Shown here: in pieces, positions 1 through 4,698 of the stretch | Layout: each line of letters opens with the position of its first letter | Position numbering within the stretch: the first letter of the stretch is position 1 | NCBI GenBank assembly: GCA_031254445.1 | Contig: JAIRUL010000028.1 | Coordinates: 1-5,973 of the forward strand | Source of the DNA: Chitinispirillales bacterium | Lineage (GTDB): Bacteria; Fibrobacterota; Chitinivibrionia; Chitinivibrionales; Chitinispirillaceae | Length of the DNA: 5,973 nucleotides | Direction of reading: 5' to 3' | Translations under genes and position numbers: made by a program | The notes under the pieces: generated by a model | The model's database searches: none | What the model saw: the letters and a program-made list of their open reading frames with translations, nothing else | Told to the model about the DNA's origin: nothing

Positions 1-200
1 TTTTGATGTTGATGTTGACTTTGACTTTGTGTGGCGGCTCTGCGCCACACGTTATGAAGCCGTAGGCTTCGTCTGAAAAAGATTTAAAAGAATTTGATTT
101 TAAAGGCTTCGTCTGAAAAAAGAATTTAAAAGAATTTGACTTTTATAGGCTTCGTCTGAAAAAGATTTTGATTTTAAAAGATTTAAAAGATTTAAAAGAT
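1..200. repeat. AT-rich repeat region upstream of modA
   Basis: No gene is supported here. The stretch opens with short GATGTT and GACTTT iterations (about 5-28). It then contains three copies of the 16-mer GGCTTCGTCTGAAAAA at 65-80, 105-120 and 148-163, separated by AT-rich spacers built from TTTAAAAGA-like words. It ends in a run of 9-bp ATTTAAAAG units (about 172-200). The same 16-mer occurs three times in the opposite orientation downstream of modA. An open frame starting at 168 reads through the 9-bp units as a Lys-Asp-Leu iteration and joins modA in frame, but it has no ribosome binding site and is a by-product of the repeat period. Confidence 0.85.
19..95 (+). repeat. Left arm of a 77-bp perfect inverted repeat flanking modA
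   Basis: By eye, every base of 19-95 matches the reverse complement of 1251-1327. The identity ends at 18/1328 on the outer side and at 96/1250 on the inner side. The arm contains two hairpins: GTGTGGCG (29-36) with CGCCACAC (43-50) around a 6-base loop, and GAAGCC (56-61) with GGCTTC (65-70) around a 3-base loop. Neither is followed by a T-tract, so neither reads as a simple rho-independent terminator. No target-site duplication is visible outside the arms. Confidence 0.93.
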
Positions 201-244
201 TTATTTGTAATGCAGTGCTGTCCAATATTAAACCACATTTTTGC

Positions 245-254
245 AGAAGGAGGT
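245..254 (+). promoter_or_regulatory. Ribosome binding site of modA
   Basis: AGAAGGAGGT is a near-perfect Shine-Dalgarno sequence ending six bases before the ATG at 261. It fixes the modA start at 261 and rules out the longer in-frame start at 168. It contrasts with modB, which has no such site. Confidence 0.9.
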
Positions 255-260
255 AGAGGC

Positions 261-1058
261 ATGAAAAAGCTACTCTATGTGTTGTCGGCCGCAGTGTTGT
301 GTACCGCTCTTTTGGCGGGTTGCGACAAGGGCAAAGGCCAAGACCAGGGCCAGGCTCAAAGCAAGCCGGAGGTGTCGCTGACGGTGTTTGCCGCCGCGAG
401 CCTGACGGAGGCGCTAAACGAGATCGCGGGGCTTTACAAGTCCGCCGCGCCGGAGGTGACGCTTAATTTCAATTTTGAGTCGAGCGGCACCCTGCAAACC
501 CAGATTGAAAACGGCGCCGACGCCGACCTCTTCATTTCGGCGGGGCAGAAGCAGATGGACGCGCTCGCCGGCAAGTTCATAAACGACGAGACGCGCAAAA
601 ACGTGCTTATCAACAAGGTGGTGCTGATAGTGCCGGAAAACAGCGCGAAGGGCATCTCGTCATTCGAGGATGTCCTGACCGACAAGGTGAAGCTCGTCGC
701 GCTCGGCAACCCGTCCGTGCCGGTGGGGCAGTATTCGGAGGAGATATTCACGTTCCTAAAAAGCTGGGACAAGGTTTCCAAGAAAGCCTCCCTAGGTTCA
801 AACGTGAAGGAAGTGCTCTCTCAGGTTGAGAGCGGAAGCGTAGACTGCGGCGTGGTGTACTCCACCGACGCGGCCACGGCGAAGAGCGTAAAAGTAGCCG
901 CCTCCGCGCCGGAAGGCAGCCACAAGCCGGTAGTTTACCCCGCCGCCGTAGTGAAAGAGTCGAAGAACGCGGACGCTGCGCTAGCCTATTTGGGCTTCTT
1001 AGGTTCGCCCGATGCGGCTGCGGTGTTTACGAAGATTGGGTTTGAGGTTGTGAAGTAA
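261..1058 (+). CDS. modA: Molybdate ABC transporter substrate-binding lipoprotein ModA
   Basis: This 265-residue protein is the extracytoplasmic receptor that binds molybdate (or tungstate) and delivers it to the ModBC permease. Residues 1-21 form a lipoprotein signal peptide: Lys2-Lys3, a hydrophobic core, and the lipobox LLAGC with Cys21 as the predicted lipidation site. A hydrophilic Gly/Gln/Lys linker follows. The mature domain shows the family landmarks in order: AAASLTEAL (45-52) with the first oxyanion-binding Ser47, SSGTLQTQI (74-82) with the second serine, GADADLFISA (85-94), ALGNPSVPVGQY (147-158), and DCGVVYSTDA (195-204), whose Tyr200 matches the ligand-contacting tyrosine of E. 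coli ModA. The start at 261 is set by the strong SD sequence and by the signal peptide. The gene is flanked on both sides by inverted repeats and lies 513 bases before modB, which is unusual for this operon. Sulfate or tungstate specificity cannot be excluded from sequence alone, but ModA family membership is clear. Confidence 0.95.
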   Translation: MKKLLYVLSAAVLCTALLAGCDKGKGQDQGQAQSKPEVSLTVFAAASLTEALNEIAGLYKSAAPEVTLNFNFESSGTLQTQIENGADADLFISAGQKQMDALAGKFINDETRKNVLINKVVLIVPENSAKGISSFEDVLTDKVKLVALGNPSVPVGQYSEEIFTFLKSWDKVSKKASLGSNVKEVLSQVESGSVDCGVVYSTDAATAKSVKVAASAPEGSHKPVVYPAAVVKESKNADAALAYLGFLGSPDAAAVFTKIGFEVVK

Positions 1059-1118
1059 GATGGGTTTTGTTTATCCGTCAAAAGATAAAGTCAAAATCTT
1101 TTAAATCTTTTTCAGACG

Positions 1119-1146
1119 AAGCCTGAGACCGTAAGGTCGAAGGCTT
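1119..1146 (+). other. RNA-like hairpin with GNRA loop and tandem G-A internal loop, copy 1
   Basis: AAGCCT (1119-1124) pairs with AGGCTT (1141-1146). GACC (1127-1130) pairs with GGTC (1135-1138). The loop is GTAA (GNRA class), and a symmetric GA/GA internal loop (1125-1126 and 1139-1140) separates the two helices. GNRA loops and tandem sheared G-A pairs are known stabilising motifs of structured RNA. There is no T-tract, so it is not a canonical terminator. Function is unknown. Confidence 0.6.
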
Positions 1147-1197
1147 TAAAGTCAAAGTCTTTAAAATCTTTAAATTCTTTTAAATCTTTTTCAGACG

Positions 1198-1225
1198 AAG
1201 CCTGAGACCGTAAGGTCGAAAGCTT
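1198..1225 (+). other. RNA-like hairpin with GNRA loop, copy 2
   Basis: This is the second copy of the hairpin at 1119-1146, with the same GTAA loop and GA/GA internal loop. The single base difference between the two 79-bp units (A1221) turns one C-G pair of the outer helix into a C-A mismatch with C1202. The inner helix (1206-1209 with 1214-1217) is intact. Confidence 0.5.
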
Positions 1226-1250
1226 TAAAGTCAAAGTCTTTAAAATCTTT

Positions 1251-1327
1251 AAATTCTTTTAAATCTTTTTCAGACGAAGCCTACGGCTTCATAACGTGTG
1301 GCGCAGAGCCGCCACACAAAGTCAAAG
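1251..1327 (-). repeat. Right arm of the 77-bp perfect inverted repeat flanking modA
   Basis: This is the exact reverse complement of 19-95. It contains the same two hairpins in reverse order: GAAGCC (1276-1281) with GGCTTC (1285-1290), and GTGTGGCG (1296-1303) with CGCCACAC (1310-1317). It overlaps the end of the 79-bp tandem array by 20 bases and so appears to be its terminal, diverged copy. Confidence 0.93.
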
Positions 1328-1371
1328 GCGGCGGGATGCGGTGTTTTGATTTTGACGTGCATGTTTTAAAA

Positions 1372-1411
1372 CAGTATCCTCCCCCGCATCTTTTTGTGGG
1401 GGAGGATATTG
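1372..1411 (+). other. Long GC-rich hairpin in the modA-modB gap
   Basis: TATCCTCCCCC (1375-1385) pairs perfectly with GGGGGAGGATA (1398-1408). Three more pairs on the outside (one of them G-T) extend the stem to 1372-1411, and two more inside narrow the loop to ATCTTTTT. The T-run lies in the loop rather than after the 3' arm, so this is not a standard intrinsic terminator. It could act as an mRNA 3'-end stabiliser or as a partial transcription barrier between modA and modB. Confidence 0.6.
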
Positions 1412-1440
1412 ATAGGTGGGGGCTAATGTATCGGGGCGTT

Positions 1441-1457
1441 ACGGGGCAGCGCCCCGT
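1441..1457 (+). other. Short GC hairpin before the modB repeat array
   Basis: ACGGGGC (1441-1447) pairs with GCCCCGT (1451-1457) around a 3-base loop. A nearby GGGGCG (1433-1438) could pair with the same 3' arm as an alternative fold. No T-tract follows. It may be part of a dispersed intergenic repeat; function is unknown. Confidence 0.45.
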
Positions 1458-1499
1458 CCCCAACAGCATTTAAAGATTTTGAAATTTATCCTTTGATTT

Positions 1500-1562
1500 A
1501 AAAGGCTTAAAAGGCTTAAAAGACTTAAAAGGCCTAAAAGGCTTAAAAGGCTTAAAAGACTT
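1500..1562 (+). repeat. Seven tandem 9-bp units (AAAAGGCTT type) abutting modB
   Basis: The units are AAAAGGCTT (1500-1508, 1509-1517, 1536-1544, 1545-1553), AAAAGACTT (1518-1526, 1554-1562) and AAAAGGCCT (1527-1535). The array ends nine bases before the modB ATG. The 9-mers resemble the ATTTAAAAG units just upstream of modA and the AAGTC/AAATC words of the 79-bp repeats, which suggests one repeat family. Confidence 0.92.
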
Positions 1563-1571
1563 TAAAAACAT

Positions 1572-2234
1572 ATGGATCTATTTCCTCTATACAATTCGCT
1601 AAGAATCACCGCCATCGCTACCACCGCGGCCTTTGCCCTCGGCCTCCTCGCGGCCTACGCCGTCCTGCGCCTGCCGCGGGTAGTCAAGGGTATTTGCGAT
1701 AGCATCCTCACCATTCCGCTCGTGCTGCCGCCCACCGTGATAGGCTACTTTATACTTGTGACGCTGGCGCCCCGGAGCGCGTTTGGGGCGAAGCTTATGG
1801 AGTGGTTTTCGGTGACGATCACCATGCGCTGGTACGCGGCGGTGATAGCGGTGGCTATCGTGGCGTTTCCGTTTGTGTATAGGACTGCGCGCGGCGCGTT
1901 TGAGAGCTTCGACCAAAACCTGCTTGACGCGGGGCGGACGCTTGGGCTCTCCGAGAAGTTTATCTTTTTTAGGATACTTCTCCCCAATTGTAAACACGGG
2001 ATTATAGCGGGGACGGTGATAGCGTTCGCGCGCGGCCTTGGCGAGTACGGCGCGACCAGCATGGTCTGCGGGTATATCAGCGGCAAGACGGCGACGGTCT
2101 CTACCTCCGTGGCGTTTTTTTGGCAGATAAACCGGGAGGATATGGCGTTTTACTGGGTGATGATAAATCTCGCGGTGTCGGTTGTGTTTATGGTTTTGAT
2201 TAATATCTTCAACCAGCCAAAGGTTCGGGGTTAG
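1572..2234 (+). CDS. modB: Molybdate ABC transporter permease ModB
   Basis: This 220-residue inner-membrane permease would form a homodimeric channel that passes molybdate from ModA to the cytoplasm, powered by ModC. Hydrophobic segments are visible at about 12-32, 43-65, 88-104, 143-155 and 193-213, a reasonable five-helix ModB layout. The family signature LPPTVIGYF is at 52-60. The cytoplasmic EAA loop that docks on the ATPase is at 118-138 (LDAGRTLGLSEKF, ending ILLP). It is followed by ARGLGEYGATSMVCG (153-167), a strong ModB match. An in-frame TAA at 1563-1565 makes the ATG at 1572 the only plausible start. However, no Shine-Dalgarno sequence is visible, because the 9-bp repeat array occupies that position. 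The stop is two bases before the modC ATG, so the two are surely co-translated. Confidence 0.95.
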   Translation: MDLFPLYNSLRITAIATTAAFALGLLAAYAVLRLPRVVKGICDSILTIPLVLPPTVIGYFILVTLAPRSAFGAKLMEWFSVTITMRWYAAVIAVAIVAFPFVYRTARGAFESFDQNLLDAGRTLGLSEKFIFFRILLPNCKHGIIAGTVIAFARGLGEYGATSMVCGYISGKTATVSTSVAFFWQINREDMAFYWVMINLAVSVVFMVLINIFNQPKVRG

Positions 2235-2236
2235 GG

Positions 2237-3298
2237 ATGCTTACGTGCAATATCGGAAAAAAGCTAGGGGGGTTTTCCCTTGACGTCAACATATCGGTCG
2301 AGCCCGGCGTAACCGCGCTCTTGGGCGCGTCCGGCAGCGGCAAGAGCATGACGCTGCGCTGCATTGCCGGCATTTCCAAGCCGGACAGGGGGCGAATTGA
2401 GCTGAACGGCGTTGCGCTCTTCGATTCGGAAAAGAAGATAAACCTGCCGCCGCAAAAGCGCAACACGGGTTTTTTGTTTCAGGATTACGCGCTCTTTCCC
2501 AATATGACCGTGCGGCAAAATATCATGGCGGGCGCGAAAGGCAAAACTGCCCGCGAAAAGCAAGCCGCCGCGGAGGAGCTCTCGGAGGCGTTTCATATCG
2601 CGCCGCATCTTGATAAGCACCCCGTCCAGCTCTCCGGCGGCGAGAAGCAGCGCTGCGCGCTCGCGCGCATCCTTGCCGGATCGCCCGACATACTCATGCT
2701 CGACGAGCCTTTCGGCGCGTTAGACAGCCACTTGCGCTGGGCGCTGGAGATAGAGCTTGCGGAGACGTTTAAGCGTTTCCGCAAGCCTGTTCTCTACGTA
2801 TCGCACAACCGCAGCGAGATATTTAGGCTGTGCGACAACATCGTGATAATAAACGGCGGCAGAAACGAGGCTTGCGGCGATAAATGGGGTATATTCAAGA
2901 ATCCCGCGACCGTCCAAGCCGCGCGGGTTACGGGCTGTAAAAATATCGCGGCGGCGCAAGTTGCGGGAACGCGGGTATCCGTGCCGGATTGGGGCATTTG
3001 TTTTGAGCCGGGCGATATTCCGAATGATGTTGACCACATCGGCATCAGGGCTAATCATATCATTCCGGTATCCGCCGCAAAAAAAGAGGACATCGCCGTT
3101 GCGTTCCCTTTCGAAATAGCGAACGAAATCGAGGATACGTTCACCTATATTTTGATGGTGCGCAAGCAGGGGACGGATTTGCCTGTGATTCGGTGGGAAA
3201 TACCCAAAAAAGACCGCGCCGCTCTGAAAGAAATGCCTCAGGAACTTGCGTTTCTACGCGAGCACATATTATATTTGAAGCAGGAGGGAAAGCAATGA
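2237..3298 (+). CDS. modC: Molybdate ABC transporter ATP-binding protein ModC
   Basis: This 353-residue ATPase of the molybdate/sulfate importer class would hydrolyse ATP to drive the ModB dimer. All nucleotide-binding motifs are present: Walker A GASGSGKS (30-37), Q-loop FQDYALFPNM (81-90), ABC signature LSGGEKQR (132-139), Walker B ILMLDEP (152-158), D-loop ALD (161-163) and the switch histidine H190 in YVSH. From about residue 230 a C-terminal domain follows (GCKNIAAA, then GIRANHI at 269-275, then a divergent tail). It corresponds to the TOBE/regulatory region of ModC-like proteins, but I cannot assign a molybdate-sensing fold with confidence. The length is usual for ModC (about 350). The start lies two bases after the modB stop with only a weak G-rich site in front, consistent with translational coupling. 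Its TGA stop overlaps the next gene's ATG. Confidence 0.94.
   Translation: MLTCNIGKKLGGFSLDVNISVEPGVTALLGASGSGKSMTLRCIAGISKPDRGRIELNGVALFDSEKKINLPPQKRNTGFLFQDYALFPNMTVRQNIMAGAKGKTAREKQAAAEELSEAFHIAPHLDKHPVQLSGGEKQRCALARILAGSPDILMLDEPFGALDSHLRWALEIELAETFKRFRKPVLYVSHNRSEIFRLCDNIVIINGGRNEACGDKWGIFKNPATVQAARVTGCKNIAAAQVAGTRVSVPDWGICFEPGDIPNDVDHIGIRANHIIPVSAAKKEDIAVAFPFEIANEIEDTFTYILMVRKQGTDLPVIRWEIPKKDRAALKEMPQELAFLREHILYLKQEGKQ
3282..3288 (+). promoter_or_regulatory. Ribosome binding site of the AnfO-family gene
   Basis: AGGAGGG lies inside the end of modC, six bases before the ATG at 3295. It selects that start over the longer in-frame ATG at 3193, which would overlap modC by over 100 bases. 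Confidence 0.85.
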
Positions 3299-3912
3299 AC
3301 AAGATCGCTGTATTTACGGACAGGGATGGGAAATTGTGCGAGTTCTTTGACGCCGAGCGGTTCATGGTGTTCGATCGCGCAAAAAAAGGGTGGGAAAAGA
3401 TACGCGAAGCGAGCTTTGAAAAGGTGATTCCGTCAGTCCCCGCGCAGACGCGGCAGAGTACCGAGGCGCTTTTGCCGCTCATCGGGGGGAGTTGCGATAT
3501 ATTGGCGGGCGGCACGCTTGTCGGCATCCCGTTTTCGGTATTTGACCGCGAGGGGTATCACATCTTTGAAATCAGCGAGATAAACGACGGGATCTTTGAC
3601 GGCATCATGGACGATTTGCGCAGCGCCGACGCCGACGCGGCCGCCAAAGAGGCGATCATCAGGGACGCGAAGCCGGTTGAGACCTCCACGCCAGGCGTGT
3701 ACTATTTGGATTTAATAGCTTTGCAAAAGGAGTGCCGCGAAGTGTCAAGCAAAAAAGCGATGATGGGCTTCTTGAAAGACACGCCGTTTTTGGAGCTGCG
3801 CCTTGTCTGCAAGCACATCCCGCCTTGGATTGAAAACAGCGGCGCGTACAATGTGCAGACTGTTAGCGACGACGGCGGCACCGTAACGGCAGTGATTACG
3901 CGGAAGTGCTAA
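3295..3912 (+). CDS. AnfO-family (Fe-only nitrogenase accessory-like) protein
   Basis: This 205-residue soluble protein has no signal peptide or membrane segment. It resembles the AnfO family, named for a gene of the Fe-only nitrogenase (anf) cluster and also found in anaerobic Firmicutes; its biochemical role is poorly defined. Recognisable blocks are an N-terminal IAVFTDRDGKLCEFFDAERF (4-23), a central CDILAGGTLVGIPFSVF (67-83) leading into GYHIFEI (87-93), then GVYYLDL (134-140), SSKKAMMGFL (151-160) and FLELRLVCKHIPPW (165-178). The last block has conserved-looking Cys172 and His174. The ATG overlaps the modC stop as ATGA, behind a strong SD sequence, so expression is tied to molybdate transport. 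That context fits a role in metal homeostasis or cofactor assembly, which is inference. Identification rests on remembered family pattern, not a search. The alternative is a generic NifX/NifB-associated dinitrogenase-iron-molybdenum-like fold. No nitrogenase structural gene lies in the window. Confidence 0.7.
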   Translation: MNKIAVFTDRDGKLCEFFDAERFMVFDRAKKGWEKIREASFEKVIPSVPAQTRQSTEALLPLIGGSCDILAGGTLVGIPFSVFDREGYHIFEISEINDGIFDGIMDDLRSADADAAAKEAIIRDAKPVETSTPGVYYLDLIALQKECREVSSKKAMMGFLKDTPFLELRLVCKHIPPWIENSGAYNVQTVSDDGGTVTAVITRKC

Positions 3913-4698
3913 ATGCAAAATTTTAATATATTGGAAAACAATATGATACAGCTTCCCTCCGGCGTCTTTGCCGGTGTGGATAGCTACGCCTGCTACCCGA
4001 GCGGGGAATTAGAGGGCGTTAAACTATCGGAAAAGAATATGCTCCTTACCCACGTGGGCGAGCTTGTGCCGGCCTACGTCGAAACGAACCGGCGCAAGAA
4101 TAAATTTTCCGTGGAGTTCTACAAAAACGGCATGGTCAAGGCAATCGCGCTTAACGACGTGCAGGAGATACAAACCCCGATAGGCGAGTTCCCCGCCGAG
4201 CTTGTGACTTTTTTTGAGACGGGGGAGCTAAAGCGCTTCTTCCCGCAAGACGGAAAGATCGGCGGGATGTGGAGCGAGCAGGAAGAGAGGGCGTTAGCGA
4301 TCCCGCTTTCGTTCGACCTGCCGTTCGCATCGTTCACCGCTATCATTAGCGGAGTGGCTTTCTACCAAAGCGGCAACATCCGCAGCATCACGCTGTTCCC
4401 CGGGGAAACGGTGAACATATCGACGAAGCACGGCGAGATCTCCACGAGGAACGGTTTTTCGCTTTACGAATCGGGAAATTTGGAATCGCTTGAACCCGCC
4501 GTCCCCACGCTGATAAACGTCCCCGCCGGCGCGATCAACGCTTTCGACCCAGACGCGGTAGGCGTCAGCGGCGACGTCAACTCCTTAGTGTTCGACGAGG
4601 CCGGCGAAGTAAAAGCCCTGAACCCCGCGCCCTACGGCTCTTTGCAGATGTGCAGCCCCGATGAGTGCGCGAGCTGTTCGCTTGGGTGCGGCGGCTAA
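3913..4698 (+). CDS. Uncharacterised MORN-like repeat protein with C-terminal four-cysteine cluster
   Basis: I do not recognise an exact family for this 261-residue protein. It has no signal peptide or membrane helix. At least five copies of an aromatic-x-x-(S/N/T)-G-(E/N/M)-(hydrophobic) motif are visible: CYPSGELEGVKL (27-38), FYKNGMVKAIAL (69-80), FFETGELKRFF (100-110), FYQSGNIRSITL (150-161) and LYESGNLESLEP (184-195). VFDEAGEVKALNP (226-238) is a degenerate sixth. These resemble the short beta-hairpin MORN_2/YwqK-type repeats. Connecting segments also recur (TPIGEFPAE at 88-96, TKHGEISTRNG at 171-181). The C-terminus carries Cys247, Cys252, Cys255 and Cys259 (C-x4-C-x2-C-x3-C), a plausible metal or Fe-S site. 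The ATG follows the upstream stop directly (TAAATG), with a weak GGAAG site in front. Met11 at 3943 is an alternative start. Operon position suggests a partner of the AnfO-family protein or of molybdenum handling, but no function is shown. Confidence 0.8.
   Translation: MQNFNILENNMIQLPSGVFAGVDSYACYPSGELEGVKLSEKNMLLTHVGELVPAYVETNRRKNKFSVEFYKNGMVKAIALNDVQEIQTPIGEFPAELVTFFETGELKRFFPQDGKIGGMWSEQEERALAIPLSFDLPFASFTAIISGVAFYQSGNIRSITLFPGETVNISTKHGEISTRNGFSLYESGNLESLEPAVPTLINVPAGAINAFDPDAVGVSGDVNSLVFDEAGEVKALNPAPYGSLQMCSPDECASCSLGCGG

Larger units (their letters stand above)
1113..1270 (+). repeat. Two 79-bp tandem direct repeats in the modA-modB gap
   Basis: Units 1113-1191 and 1192-1270 differ at one base only (G1142 versus A1221). 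The repeat is preceded by a 16-base partial copy of its end (1097-1112). It is followed by a third start (1271-1282) that then runs into the 77-bp inverted repeat. Each unit begins with CAGACGAAGCC, the reverse complement of the 16-mer seen upstream of modA, and continues with a hairpin and an AT-rich tail of AAAGTC/AAATCTTT words. No open reading frame or coding signal is present. Confidence 0.93.

Noticed and set aside
29..70. Rho-independent terminators at the paired hairpins
   Set aside because: The stems are followed by A-rich or mixed sequence on the plus strand rather than a T-tract, and the mirrored copies at 1276-1317 also lack one.
65..163. Resemblance of CGTCTGAA in the 16-mer to the Neisseria DNA uptake sequence (GCCGTCTGAA)
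   Set aside because: Only the 8-base core matches and the two preceding bases differ. The genes point to a Gram-positive anaerobe rather than Neisseriaceae, so the match is probably chance.
205..231. Possible promoter for modA (TTGTAA at 205-210, TATTAA at 226-231)
   Set aside because: Spacing is only 15 bases, both boxes are imperfect, and such words are expected by chance in this AT-rich stretch.
168..260. In-frame N-terminal extension of modA starting at 168
   Set aside because: It translates the 9-bp repeats into a Lys-Asp-Leu iteration, has no ribosome binding site and would bury the lipoprotein signal peptide. The ATG at 261 has a near-perfect Shine-Dalgarno sequence.
19..1327. Insertion sequence or CRISPR array
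   Set aside because: No transposase gene, no target-site duplication outside the arms, and no regular repeat-unique spacer pattern. The 79-bp units are near-identical over their whole length, with no spacers.
1281..1469. Minus-strand 62-residue open frame
   Set aside because: It lies across the inverted repeat arm and two hairpins, has low-complexity translation and no ribosome binding site. It is a product of the repeats.
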